Origin: Enhygromyxa salina
Lineage (GTDB): Bacteria; Myxococcota_A; Polyangia; Nannocystales; Nannocystaceae
Direction of reading: 5' to 3'
NCBI RefSeq assembly: GCF_002994635.1
Contig: NZ_PVNL01000047.1
Location: 31,335 to 95,334 of the forward strand
Length of the DNA: 64,000 nt
Shown: one piece after another, positions 1 through 8,378 of the stretch
How the letters are laid out: the number at the start of each line of letters is the position of its first letter
Numbering within the stretch: the stretch's first letter is position 1
Position numbers and translations under genes: made by a program
The notes under the pieces: model-generated
The model's input: only the letters and a program-made list of their open reading frames with translations
Databases searched by the model: none
What the model was told of the DNA's origin: nothing

Positions 1-368
1 CCCGTCGAGGCGGAAGCCGAGGACGGTGTCGTCGGCGATCCATGGCACTGCGGCGAGCTCGGGCTGAAGTGCGTCGGCGGGCTCGGGATCGGCGAGTGCA
101 TCGACGGTGAGTGTCAGGGTCGCCTGATCGCGGAGTGCTGGTCGCCCGCGTTCGCGCCCACGTGCGACGCCTTCTGCGAGTCGTTCGACGAGTCGTGCGC
201 CTACACCTGGCGTGCGACGGGGCGACGGCGTGGGGCTGGTCGGGCTCAGCCTCCGAGGCCGACGCGAGGTGCCTGGGCGGCGATCACGACACCGCCATCC
301 CGCTGACCGTCACCTGCGATCAGCCGCTCGAGGGTCTGATCACGACCATGATGTGCTGCTGCGTATGA
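1..368 (+). pseudogene. 3' end of a Cys-rich exported protein gene, frameshifted
   Basis: The window opens inside a gene. Frame 1 encodes a Cys-rich stretch (CGELGLKC, ECIDGECQG, CDAFCESF) up to about base 210. The same kind of composition then continues in frame 3 (ACDGATAWGW, ADARCLGG, ending TTMMCCCV) to the TGA at 366-368. Frame 1 after base 215 turns into Arg/Pro-rich text and stops near 303; frame 3 upstream is shadow-like and has a stop at 108-110. One missing base between about 200 and 216 would join the halves. Cys-rich domains ending in a CCC cluster resemble exported myxobacterial proteins of unknown function; that family link is from memory. It could be a real pseudogene, a sequencing error or, less likely, programmed frameshifting. 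The start lies outside the window. Confidence 0.6.
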
Positions 369-545
369 GTCAGCTCCGGTGGTTGGGCCGTGCCGAACGG
401 TCTGTGCTCGGGCAGCCATGCAGCGTGCACGCGATTCAAAGCTCGCGTGTGCACTGACCACCCCGCCGAACACGACAGGTCCGAGCGGCGCGCGGTCAGC
501 GCCGCGCATGCGCGCCGTTGGGTCAGTCGTCCGTGATCGTGCGTC

Positions 546-968
546 TCATGGTCGGGCGTCGTGGCGGATGACGGAGATCTCATCGGTGGAGGTGGCCCCG
601 TAGAACGACAGGGCCTCACCCGCCACCACGCCGTAGGGGCGGTCGGGCTCGCGCAAAATCGAGCGCGCCTCGCCGCCGTTGCCAGCCCGGGCCGACGCTC
701 GGACCCGCTCGGACCCGCCGGCGTCGGCGGCCACCGCAGCCGAGGTCCGGTCGAGTCGGAGAGATGGCAGATCGCAGACCGCCGCCGCGCCTCCAAAAAT
801 CAGGACCGTATTGGGCGACTCGTGCCTGCTGTCAATAATTACGCGAACGCTGCGAATCACGATGATGATGACCGCAACAATGACAATGTGACCCCCCGAC
901 GTCACAATATAATTACGACATGTTCGAACATTGCACTCAGAAAGATGGCCATGTTCACCTCGGGTCAT
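546..968 (-). CDS. possible small membrane-anchored hypothetical protein
   Basis: Weak candidate of about 140 residues. The C-terminal third (ending GATSTDEISVIRHDARP) has almost only G or C at third codon positions and a balanced composition, which suggests real coding. The N-terminal half lies in AT-rich DNA and holds one hydrophobic run (IVIVAVIIIVI), a possible membrane anchor around residues 30-45. No convincing ribosome site precedes the ATG at 968, so the true start may be further in. If real, it is divergent from the gene starting at 1044. Bases 369-545 show no gene. Confidence 0.3.
   Translation of the reverse strand: MTRGEHGHLSECNVRTCRNYIVTSGGHIVIVAVIIIVIRSVRVIIDSRHESPNTVLIFGGAAAVCDLPSLRLDRTSAAVAADAGGSERVRASARAGNGGEARSILREPDRPYGVVAGEALSFYGATSTDEISVIRHDARP
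920..931. promoter_or_regulatory. 12-bp perfect palindrome ATGTTCGAACAT
   Basis: A perfect palindrome sits in the AT-richest stretch of the region, about 115 bp upstream of the start at 1044 and inside or upstream of the doubtful minus-strand frame. Its symmetry fits an operator for a dimeric regulator, but no regulator is encoded next to it. Seen directly; the role is inference. Confidence 0.3.
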
Positions 969-1043
969 TCGCCCGCTCGACTCGCCTCGGGCTCGCGGCC
1001 GGCTCAATCACCGATTCCGAAATTACGTCTCAGGAGCAGTCTC

Positions 1044-2123
1044 ATGTCCGAACACAACTCATCGACGGGTCAGCTAGCATCCATCATTCACGCACTACCA
1101 TGTGACGCGGCCGGGTTTCGCAAGCTGGCCGACACCCTCGAAGATCTCGAGGACGAGGTCAGCCCCCACCTCGACGCGTTCAGCAGCGCCGCGCTCCGCT
1201 ACGGCGCCAGCATCGACCGCGACGCGCTGATCACCTTGTTTCGCCGACGTCGCCGCGACCTCGAGCTTGCGATCTTGGTCCTGAGTACCCGGCTGCGCTC
1301 GGTCCCACCGCGCTCGATCTACCCGGGAAATTTGCTCGCCAGCTTCATCAGCAACGCGCTCGGGCGGCGCGGCAGCCAGCCGCTGAGCGCCCTGCTCACC
1401 GCGCTCGAGCAGCGCGATCCGGCCGGCTGGGACCGGCTCGTCAGCAGCTTCGCGGCCCTGTCCGACGCCAGCGACGGGTGGCGGAGGTGGCCAGAGCCCA
1501 AGCTCGCGCGGGCGGCCGTCGACGCGCTCGCAGCCGTCGAGCAAGCGTGGGCCGCGTCCGCGCGTGACGTGCGCCGCACCCTGACGGGCGGGGGCAACCG
1601 CGAGCGCCGACGTGATCCCGCGTTTCGTCGCGCCGTGAGCTGGCACGCCAGCACCCTGAGTCTGCTCGAGCGCATCGCTGTACCCGGCGGCCCGCTGCGG
1701 CTCACGATTGACTACTGTCTCGCGGTCATCGCCTATTTCGACACTGCGATCGTCAACCCGCAAGCGAGCGTCTCAGCCAACCGCGCGGCGTGTGATCTGC
1801 TGATTCTCGAGGTGTTTGGCATGCTCGCCCAGTTCTCATTGACCGACGATACCCCCGACGACAGCACCCCGCGAACCCTCGAACAAGGCGACACCAACCG
1901 ACGCAAGCGAATCCAGCGGGCACGCCTGAAAGTGATCACCCAGCTGCAGCCCACATTCGACGACTTCGCCTGGGTCGATCAAATTTATCCGGCATTGCTT
2001 AGAACTCACCGGGATGGCATGAATTTGTCGTCCCTTGGATCGGACACCGAATCGGATGAGGTCGGCGGGGCGGCCGTCCTCGACATCAGCCACAGCCACG
2101 CGCTCGTGCACATGGCCCGCTGA
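1044..2123 (+). CDS. hypothetical protein, 359 aa
   Basis: I do not recognise a family. The frame is open further upstream, but the ATG at 1044 is preceded by AGGAG (1032-1036) at good spacing and codon use becomes strongly GC3-biased only after it. The protein is soluble-looking and helical, with no signal peptide or obvious membrane segment. It has an Arg-rich patch (FRRRRRDLELAI, about residues 72-83) and a second basic stretch before QRARLKVITQL (about residue 295). The end is acidic and then His-rich (DTESDEVGG, DISHSHALVHMAR). A hairpin terminator follows at once and the next gene is convergent, so it is probably monocistronic. Confidence 0.75.
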   Translation: MSEHNSSTGQLASIIHALPCDAAGFRKLADTLEDLEDEVSPHLDAFSSAALRYGASIDRDALITLFRRRRRDLELAILVLSTRLRSVPPRSIYPGNLLASFISNALGRRGSQPLSALLTALEQRDPAGWDRLVSSFAALSDASDGWRRWPEPKLARAAVDALAAVEQAWAASARDVRRTLTGGGNRERRRDPAFRRAVSWHASTLSLLERIAVPGGPLRLTIDYCLAVIAYFDTAIVNPQASVSANRAACDLLILEVFGMLAQFSLTDDTPDDSTPRTLEQGDTNRRKRIQRARLKVITQLQPTFDDFAWVDQIYPALLRTHRDGMNLSSLGSDTESDEVGGAAVLDISHSHALVHMAR

Positions 2124-2136
2124 GCCGACGCGATGA

Positions 2137-2178
2137 CCCACAGCCGCCGTCGTGGCTGGTGGCTGTGGGGGTGCTTTT
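2137..2178 (+). terminator. rho-independent terminator of the 1044-2123 gene
   Basis: A stem CCCACAGCCGCC (2137-2148) pairs with GGTGGCTGTGGG (2158-2169) around a 9-nt loop, with one G-T pair. A run of four T at 2175-2178 follows after a short GC spacer. The T run ends exactly where the stop codon of the convergent sigma-factor gene begins. There is no T tract on the other side, so it should act mainly on plus-strand transcripts. Confidence 0.7.
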
Positions 2179-2844
2179 CTAGACCGCGCCGGACCTGACG
2201 AAGCTGCGGATCTGCTCGATCTCGAGCTCGGCCACGCGGCGGAGGGTCTCGGGGGTGGCTTCGCTGTAGAACTTCTTGAGGCTGGCCCGGGACTCGAACA
2301 GCCGCCGCCGGATCGTGCCCGCCGGAATGCCCTTCTCGCGGCCGAGCTCGCGCGCGCTGGTGTCCTGCCAGTAGAAGCGCTCGACGAGCTCGCGGTGGTC
2401 GGGCGACAGGCTCCGAACACACGCGAGCGCCAACGCGTGGCGCTCACGCTCGAGCAGACACTGCTCGGCGATCGCGGGCTCGCCCGCGCTGTCGTCGAAG
2501 CTCTCGAAGCAGATCCGTCGGTAGCCCCGGCGCAGGTGGTCATTGAGGGTGTTGTGGGCGATGCTCATCACATAGGTGCGAAAGCTCGACCGGGCCTGGA
2601 ACCCATGGATCGCGCGTGTGAGTCGTGACAGGGACTCCTGCACGAGGTCTTCACTGTCGGGGCCACTCACCCGTGATCGGAAGTACGAACGCACCGCGGG
2701 CGCGTAGCGGGACACGAGCACACCGCCGGCCTGGCGATCGCCCTCGCGCCAGCGCTCGAGTAACACGTGATCGGAACAGGCGGGGCCGGGGTCGACGCTT
2801 CTGATGCTCTCCACAGCGGGTAAGCTAGCGCTGGCCTCCGCCAA
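2179..2844 (-). CDS. RNA polymerase sigma factor, sigma-70/ECF type
   Basis: Directs RNA polymerase to a set of promoters. Region 2 is clear (AVRSYFRSRV, GPDSEDLVQESLSRL, FRTYVMSIAHNTLNDHLRR, about residues 48-105), and so is region 4 with its helix-turn-helix (LSPDHRELVERFYWQ, SARELGREKGIPAGTIRRRL, about 145-190). At 221 aa it fits ECF sigma factors. The longest frame starts with TTG at 2844; a GTG a few codons inside (in PAVESIRS) is an alternative. The C-terminal tail after region 4 (about 30 residues, RVAELEIEQIRSFV) is longer than usual. It lies 32 bp downstream of mutS2 on the same strand, so probably one transcript. No anti-sigma gene is adjacent. Confidence 0.92.
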   Translation of the reverse strand: MAEASASLPAVESIRSVDPGPACSDHVLLERWREGDRQAGGVLVSRYAPAVRSYFRSRVSGPDSEDLVQESLSRLTRAIHGFQARSSFRTYVMSIAHNTLNDHLRRGYRRICFESFDDSAGEPAIAEQCLLERERHALALACVRSLSPDHRELVERFYWQDTSARELGREKGIPAGTIRRRLFESRASLKKFYSEATPETLRRVAELEIEQIRSFVRSGAV

Positions 2845-2876
2845 CGTGGGACCCCGGTCGCTTTAGCCACCCTCTG

Positions 2877-5630
2877 TCACTGCAGCCAGGCGACCGTCAC
2901 CGCGTCGCCGCCTTCGGCGGGCAGGCCGGGCCGCTGACGGTGAACGCTCTCGTGCCGCTCGAGCAGCTCGCGAACGGCCTTGCGCACCGCTCCGCCACCG
3001 TGACCGTGACGGATCAAGACGACGTCCTGATCCCGCGCGAGCGCCTGGGCGACGAAGTCCGAGACGCGATCCTGGGCGTCTTCGTAGCGCTGGCCCCGGA
3101 CGTCGCAGACGTTGTCGACGCTGGTCTTCACCGCGACCGCGCCCTCGCCAAAGTGGGCTTGCGCCTGGGCCTGCACGACCGCCTGAAAGTCGAGGATCGG
3201 CGTGGCTTTGCCAGGCTTGCGCCCGAGCCGACGCCCGAGCTCGGGCGGCGGCCGGCTGAGATCCCGGACCTTGACGGTGGTCCGCAGCGTGGCGAGCTGG
3301 ACGGTGACCTTCTTGGGGGGAGTCCCGGACAGCGCGACGACCTCGCCCTCTTGCTTCATGCTCAGGACCCGGACCCGATCGCCGATCGCCAGGGTCCGCG
3401 GATCGACGCGAACGGTGCCCGCGAGCTCGGTGGCGGCCGCCTGGTCCGACGCGGCCTCGGCCTCGGTCTGGGCCCGGTGCTTGGCGAGCGTGCTGCGAGC
3501 CTCGCCAGCGAGCTGTGCCCGGGTCGGCAGCTGCTCGACCTGCTCGGGATCTTGGCGACGCAGGTGCTTGCGCTTGGTCTTGAGCTCGACCTCGAGCGCG
3601 CGCAGCTGCTCGACCGCGGCCATGTAGGCCTTGGCCTTGCGGCTGCGCACCCCCTCGAGCAGCCGCCGCTCGCGGATCCGGACCTCGTGATCTTGCTGGC
3701 GCAGGCGCAGCTGATCACGCTCGAGTCGCTCGCGGGTGCGGGCCAGCGACTGCCGCTCGGCCTCGATGTCGCGCAGCAGCTCGTCGATCTTCACGCCCTC
3801 GTCGCCGAGCAGCGCCTCGGCCCGGGTCAGCACCGCCTCCGGCAGCCCCAGCCGCCGCGCGACCGCGATCGCGCTCGAGCTGCCCGGCACGCCGAGGCTC
3901 AGGCGAAAGGTCGGACGCATGCGGGCGATGTCGAACCCGACCGCGGCGTTGTGAAACCGGGCTGACGTCGCCGGCTGCGTGGCCAGCAGCTTGAGCCGAT
4001 CATAGTGGGTCGTCACGACCACCGTCGCGCCCGCGTCCACCAGCGCGACGAGGATCGCCTCGGCCAGCGCCGCGCCCTGCTCGGGATCGGTGCCGACCGC
4101 GACCTCGTCGAGCAACACCAGGGTGCCAGGGCCCGAGTCGGTCGCGGCGTGCAGGGCCGCCCGCACGTGGCCGACGTGGGCCGAGAAGGTCGAGAGGTTG
4201 GCGGCGATCGACTGGTCGTCGCCGACGTCGGTGATCAACGCCGAGAACACCGGGATCCGCGGCTGGCCCTCGCACGGCAGCGCGATCCCGGTCGCGGCCA
4301 TCAACGCCAGGACCCCGAGGGTCTTGAGCGCCACCGTCTTGCCGCCCGCGTTGGGCCCGCTCACGACCAGCGCGTGGCCGCGCTCGAGCACGATGTCATT
4401 GGGCACGACCTCCACGCCATCGAGCAACAGCAGCGGATGCCGAGCGGCGCGCAGGTCGATCGCCGGACGCCCGCCTTCGTTCTCGTGCTCGTGGTGGGGA
4501 TCGTGCAAGCTCGGGATCACGCCGCCGAGCTGCTCACCGAAGGCCTGGCGGGCCAACATCAGATCGAGCTCGACGCAGGCCCGCTGCATCCCGCCCAGGC
4601 TCGTCGCTCGCTCGGCGACCTTGGTCGACAGCGCCCGGAGGATCTTTCGCTCTTCCTCGACCGCCGCGAGCTCGGCCTCGCGCAGGGCGTTGTTGTCTTC
4701 GACCAGGCTCGCGGGCTCCAAATAAAAGGTCTGCCCGGTCGAGCTCGAGCCATGAATGATCGCCCCGCGCTCGCGCACGGCCCCGAGCCGATCGCTGCGA
4801 ACCGGCAGCACCACCCGACCGTCGCGCTCGGTCAGGTAGCTATCGCGCAGGCACTCGGCGATCACCGGGTTTCGCAGCAGCCGCTCGGCGTTGGTCTGCA
4901 GCCGCTGCTTGGCCGCGCGGACCTCCCGGCGCGCGGCGGCCAGGGCCGGGCTCGCGTCCGCCGAGATCTGCGCGACCTCGGGGCGCCGGTCGATCGCGCG
5001 ATCGAGCTCGGCCAGCAGCGCGGCGCAGGTCTCGATTGGGCTGGACCCCGGCCTAGAACCCAGCCTGGCCGCGCAGGCTCGCAGGCCCCGCACTTGCCCC
5101 TCACCCAGGGCCCCGCTCGCCTCGCGCCGCTCGGCCTGCGCGAACGCTTCGGCGAGCAACCCACACGCCCGACACAGCTCGGCCACGCCGATCAGCTCGA
5201 CCACGCTCAGCAAGCCGCCGCCGCGCGCGACCGCGAGGCTCTCGTCGAGATCCTCGAGCTGAGACAGCGCCGCCGCGATCCCGGCCCCACCGCTGGGGTT
5301 GTCGAACAGCCACAGCGCCTCGATCCCCTCGAGCTCGCTCAGCCGGGCCGCGGCGGCGGCCCGCTCGGTCTCGGGTCGCAGCGCGGGCAGCCGCTCGACC
5401 GCGGCCAGCTGGCGCGCGCTGCCAGGTTGCTCGGATGCGGGCGCCAGGCCGAGCAGCCGCTCCATGGCCTCGAGATCATCGTGGACCCGGGCCCGCGCGA
5501 TGTCGGTGCGCAGGCGATCTGCGATCCGCCGGACCAGCTGCGTCCACCCGAGGTGGCGCAGCGCGTCGCCCCGGCCGTTGGCCAGCCACCGAACCAAAGC
5601 CGGCGCCTGCTCGGCCTGTGTGGCGTCCAC
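2877..5630 (-). CDS. mutS2: endonuclease MutS2 (MutS-family ATPase with Smr domain)
   Basis: MutS2 proteins bind branched or stalled-ribosome substrates; roles in suppressing recombination and in ribosome rescue are described for the family. Visible parts: N-terminal helical core, a MutS-type ATPase with Walker A GPNAGGKTVALKTLG (about residue 425), SIAANLSTFSAHV, and Walker B LVLLDE. An Arg/Glu-rich coiled coil (about 630-750) follows, then a C-terminal Smr domain (DVRGQRYEDA and RHGHGGGAVRKAVREL, about 850-905). The Smr motif has CDVRG where LDLRG is usual. About 917 aa from the GTG at 5630; the frame stays open to 5681. That is somewhat longer than typical MutS2 (about 780), because of extra sequence in the N-terminal and linker parts. 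The sigma-factor gene follows. Confidence 0.93.
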   Translation of the reverse strand: MDATQAEQAPALVRWLANGRGDALRHLGWTQLVRRIADRLRTDIARARVHDDLEAMERLLGLAPASEQPGSARQLAAVERLPALRPETERAAAAARLSELEGIEALWLFDNPSGGAGIAAALSQLEDLDESLAVARGGGLLSVVELIGVAELCRACGLLAEAFAQAERREASGALGEGQVRGLRACAARLGSRPGSSPIETCAALLAELDRAIDRRPEVAQISADASPALAAARREVRAAKQRLQTNAERLLRNPVIAECLRDSYLTERDGRVVLPVRSDRLGAVRERGAIIHGSSSTGQTFYLEPASLVEDNNALREAELAAVEEERKILRALSTKVAERATSLGGMQRACVELDLMLARQAFGEQLGGVIPSLHDPHHEHENEGGRPAIDLRAARHPLLLLDGVEVVPNDIVLERGHALVVSGPNAGGKTVALKTLGVLALMAATGIALPCEGQPRIPVFSALITDVGDDQSIAANLSTFSAHVGHVRAALHAATDSGPGTLVLLDEVAVGTDPEQGAALAEAILVALVDAGATVVVTTHYDRLKLLATQPATSARFHNAAVGFDIARMRPTFRLSLGVPGSSSAIAVARRLGLPEAVLTRAEALLGDEGVKIDELLRDIEAERQSLARTRERLERDQLRLRQQDHEVRIRERRLLEGVRSRKAKAYMAAVEQLRALEVELKTKRKHLRRQDPEQVEQLPTRAQLAGEARSTLAKHRAQTEAEAASDQAAATELAGTVRVDPRTLAIGDRVRVLSMKQEGEVVALSGTPPKKVTVQLATLRTTVKVRDLSRPPPELGRRLGRKPGKATPILDFQAVVQAQAQAHFGEGAVAVKTSVDNVCDVRGQRYEDAQDRVSDFVAQALARDQDVVLIRHGHGGGAVRKAVRELLERHESVHRQRPGLPAEGGDAVTVAWLQ

Positions 5631-5919
5631 GGGCGCTGATCGGCCGCGCGAGTGCGCGGGACTGCGAAGAGATTGTCGCACTCGAGATCACTTTAGAGGT
5701 TCGAGCCAGGATTCTGACCCGTCTGTGGGCACTGTGCCCCCTGAGGCTGCTCAGAATCTCAGCGAACGTGAGACTAGCACTCAGGGGCTCGGCGGGCGTA
5801 CCATGCCCTGCGCCTGGGTCAAGCGACTCGGGTACCGGCCCCCGAGCCCGGAACATCAGCCCGGCATCAGCCCGGAAACCCAGCCCGACCACTCGCAGCC
5901 ACCGCTCACCCCGCGACCC

Positions 5920-6420
5920 ATGCACGCCTGGATCCTGTTTGTCTCGCTGATGGCCTTCTATACGGTCCTCTCGGGCCAGATCCACAGCACCTTCTTGCTG
6001 GGCGCCGGGGTCGTGTGCAGCGCCGCGATCACCTTGCTGGCCAAGCGCCTCGGCATCGTCGACGACGAGGGCGTGCCCTACCGCTGGTGGCCCCGCACGA
6101 TCAAGTACCTGCCATGGCTGATGTGGCAGATCGTGCTGGCCAACATCGACGTGCTCAAACGCGTGTGGAAGATCGGCCCGCTCGACATCCAGCCCCGAAT
6201 GATCCGGGTGCCCAACCAGCTGCGCACGGCCTACGGAGTCGCGAGCTACATGAACTCGATCACGCTGACCCCCGGCACGGTCACGGTCGACATCGGCAAG
6301 GACGAGCTTTTGGTCCACGCGCTGACCAAGGCCGCGGCTGACGATCTGCTCAGCGGCGAGATGCACCGCCGGGTGCTCGCCGTCGAGGGCCCGATCAAGT
6401 CCCAGCAGGAGGCCAAATGA
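5920..6420 (+). CDS. mrpE: Mrp-type cation/proton antiporter subunit E
   Basis: Small membrane subunit of the multi-subunit Na+(K+)/H+ antiporter. About 166 aa with two N-terminal hydrophobic segments (AWILFVSLMAFYTVL and FLLGAGVVCSAAITLLA) and the family's conserved C-terminal half (PWLMWQIVLANIDV, NSITLTPGTVTVDI). The frame is open far upstream into mutS2 antisense; the ATG at 5920 gives the usual MrpE length and starts at the first membrane segment. An ATG at 5802 is an alternative. First gene of the antiporter operon, overlapping the next by ATGA. It is divergent from mutS2, so the operon promoter must lie in about 5640-5900; I could not place it. Confidence 0.88.
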   Translation: MHAWILFVSLMAFYTVLSGQIHSTFLLGAGVVCSAAITLLAKRLGIVDDEGVPYRWWPRTIKYLPWLMWQIVLANIDVLKRVWKIGPLDIQPRMIRVPNQLRTAYGVASYMNSITLTPGTVTVDIGKDELLVHALTKAAADDLLSGEMHRRVLAVEGPIKSQQEAK

Positions 6421-6749
6421 TCGAGCCCTGGTCCGCTCCACTGGCCAACGTTGGCGCCGCCGCGCACTCGCCTACTTCCTATGTCGTCCTCGCAACCTGT
6501 CTCGCCCTCCTGACCGGCGCGATCTTGCTGCTGATCCGAGCCCTGCGCGGGCCAACCGTGTTCGACCGGATCCTCGCCGTCAACGCGATGGGCACCAAGA
6601 CCGTCGTGCTGGTCGCCTGCATCGCGTTCTTGGACATGCCGCACGGCAACCCCAGCTTCTACCTCGACACGTCCATCGTCTACGCGCTGATCAACTTCGT
6701 CGCGACCATCGCGATTCTCAAGTACATCCAGTACCGGAGGCTCAGCTAG
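6417..6749 (+). CDS. mrpF: Mrp-type antiporter subunit F
   Basis: A 110-aa membrane subunit with three hydrophobic segments: YVVLATCLALLTGAILLLI, TKTVVLVACIAFLDM and YALINFVATIAILKYI. The family signature RGPTVFDRILAVNAMGTKT lies after the first. Its start codon overlaps the stop of mrpE (ATGA) and its stop overlaps the GTG of mrpG, so translation is probably coupled. In known Mrp complexes F is needed for assembly and activity of the hetero-oligomer. Confidence 0.92.
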   Translation: MIEPWSAPLANVGAAAHSPTSYVVLATCLALLTGAILLLIRALRGPTVFDRILAVNAMGTKTVVLVACIAFLDMPHGNPSFYLDTSIVYALINFVATIAILKYIQYRRLS

Positions 6750-7246
6750 TGAGCGTGCTCGAAATCCTTGGCGCGCTGTTCATGCTGGGCGGCTGCGTGT
6801 TCGCGCTGACCGGGGCGGTCGGCGTGCTGCGGATGCCCGACTTCTATGCGCGGCTCCACCCGGCCGGAAAGTCCGACACCCTCGCGCAGGCGCTGATCTT
6901 GTTTGGCCTGGCGCTGCTGGCCGGGCAGCAGCTGATCAACGCGTGGCCGAGCGAGGCCAACAGCCACGCCGACGCGTGGATCGGTCTCGCCAACATCATC
7001 CTCAAGCTCGGGCTGTTGACCGCGCTGTTGTTCCTGACCGCACCCACGGCGACCCACGCGATCGCCAAGGCCGCGCGGCTCGATCGCTACACCCGGCTGC
7101 CCTTCGACCATGAACCCGGGGACGACCCGGCGAGCTCGCGCGTGGCCGAGATCGTGGTCGCGGGCGACGTCACCGAGCCACTCGAAGAGCCCCCCGGCCC
7201 CGTGCTCGACGTGCGCGAGACCGTCGCGGAGGACGAAGACCCGTGA
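6749..7246 (+). CDS. mrpG: Mrp-type antiporter subunit G
   Basis: A 165-aa membrane subunit starting with GTG inside the mrpF stop region. Three hydrophobic segments (ILGALFMLGGCVFALTGAVG, ALILFGLALLAGQQLI, IILKLGLLTALLFLTAPTAT) and the signature LRMPDFYARLHPAGKSDTLA identify the family. An acidic cytoplasmic tail of about 45 residues (HEPGDDPASSRV to VAEDEDP) makes it longer than typical MrpG (about 110-120 aa). It overlaps the next gene by GTGA. Confidence 0.9.
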   Translation: MSVLEILGALFMLGGCVFALTGAVGVLRMPDFYARLHPAGKSDTLAQALILFGLALLAGQQLINAWPSEANSHADAWIGLANIILKLGLLTALLFLTAPTATHAIAKAARLDRYTRLPFDHEPGDDPASSRVAEIVVAGDVTEPLEEPPGPVLDVRETVAEDEDP

Positions 7247-7890
7247 GCAATCCCGTCCTCATCCTCGACATCTTCTTGCTGGTGCTCGTCGCCGCGACGG
7301 CGGTCGCGGTCATCAGCGTGCGCAGCCTGCTCTCGGCCACGATCCTCGCGGGCGTCTACAGCCTGCTGATGGCGCTGGTGTGGACCAACATGCACGCGCT
7401 CGACGTCGCCTTCACCGAGGCGGCCGTCGGCGCAGGCATCTCGACGATCTTGCTGCTCGGCGCGCTGGTGTTGACCAAGCGCTTCGCCAAGTCCGAGCCG
7501 GTCCTCCACACGCCCGCGCTGCTGGTCTGCGTCGCTACCGGGCTGGTGCTGATCTACGGCACCTTCGACATGCCCCCGTTCGGCGATCCCAACGCGCCGA
7601 TCCACACCCACCGGGTCCCTCGGCTGCTCGACCAGACCGTCGGCAAGCACGAGACCGCGGCCCCGCGCGACAAGGGCCACCCCCACGAGGGCCACCCCGA
7701 CGACGACTTCAACGGCCACGCGCCCAACACCGTGACCAGCCTGCTCGCGGCCTACCGCGGCTACGACACGATGTTCGAGACCGCGGTCATCTTCGTCGCT
7801 GGGGTCAGCCTGTTGCTGCTGCTCCGGCGCCGACGCGAGGGCGAGCTCGGGGTGCCCGAGTCCAGCTCATCGGAGAGGGGCGAGCCCTGA
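7243..7890 (+). CDS. MbhD/MbhE-like antiporter subunit (C-terminal part of a split MrpA)
   Basis: 215 aa. The N-terminal half (about 1-105) has three membrane segments and MbhD/DUF4040 features (ISVRSLLSATILAGVYSLLM, AFTEAAVGAGISTILLLGAL). The C-terminal part holds the MbhE-like signature NTVTSLLAAYRGYDTMFETA and a last membrane segment (VIFVAGVSLLLLL). Between them is a His-rich loop (GKHETAAP, KGHPHEGHPDDD). In standard Mrp systems this module forms the C-terminus of the large MrpA; here it is a separate gene, as in membrane-bound hydrogenases and related antiporters. It overlaps both neighbours (GTGA, TGATG). Confidence 0.85.
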   Translation: MSNPVLILDIFLLVLVAATAVAVISVRSLLSATILAGVYSLLMALVWTNMHALDVAFTEAAVGAGISTILLLGALVLTKRFAKSEPVLHTPALLVCVATGLVLIYGTFDMPPFGDPNAPIHTHRVPRLLDQTVGKHETAAPRDKGHPHEGHPDDDFNGHAPNTVTSLLAAYRGYDTMFETAVIFVAGVSLLLLLRRRREGELGVPESSSSERGEP

Positions 7891-8378
7891 TGGCCGACAC
7901 CCACGACCAGTCGGGCACGCCCGCCGGCGAGCAGATGAGTCAGCAGACGCTGATCCGGGTGATCGCCAAGATGACGATCCCGTTCATCTTGGTGTTCGGC
8001 TGCTACGTGATCCTGCACGGCGAGCTGGGCCCCGGCGGCGGGTTCCAGGGCGGGGTGATCCTCGCCGCCGCGTTCATCCTCTATGGCCTGGTGTTCGGAG
8101 CCGACGAGCTGCGCCGCCGGATCCCCCCGCCGATCATCGACGCCTGCATGGCCCTCGGCGCGCTGCTGTACGCGGGGGTCGGCCTGGCCAGCGTGCTGCG
8201 CGGGGGGACCTTCCTCGACTACGGCATGCTCGAGCCCGACCACGCTGGCGACGGCGAGGCGCTGGGCATGGCCCTCGTCGAGTACGGGGTCGGGATCACG
8301 GTCTGCTCGGTGATGGTCACGATCTACCTGATGATCAGCGAGCGACGCGCGACGGTTCGCCGGGGGGAGGTCCGCTAA
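7890..8378 (+). CDS. mrpB: Mrp-type antiporter subunit B
   Basis: 162 aa with four hydrophobic segments. The family signature GELGPGGGFQGGVILAAA lies at about residues 48-65. The N-terminal 20 residues are polar (DTHDQSGTPAGEQMSQQ); the first membrane segment is MTIPFILVFGCYVILHG. Its ATG overlaps the previous stop in TGATG, and the next gene begins on the base after its TAA. MrpB belongs to the membrane module shared with MBH hydrogenase. Confidence 0.92.
   Translation: MADTHDQSGTPAGEQMSQQTLIRVIAKMTIPFILVFGCYVILHGELGPGGGFQGGVILAAAFILYGLVFGADELRRRIPPPIIDACMALGALLYAGVGLASVLRGGTFLDYGMLEPDHAGDGEALGMALVEYGVGITVCSVMVTIYLMISERRATVRRGEVR

Noticed and set aside
4005..5639. 544-codon plus-strand open frame
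   Set aside because: Antisense to mutS2, which has clear ATPase and Smr motifs.
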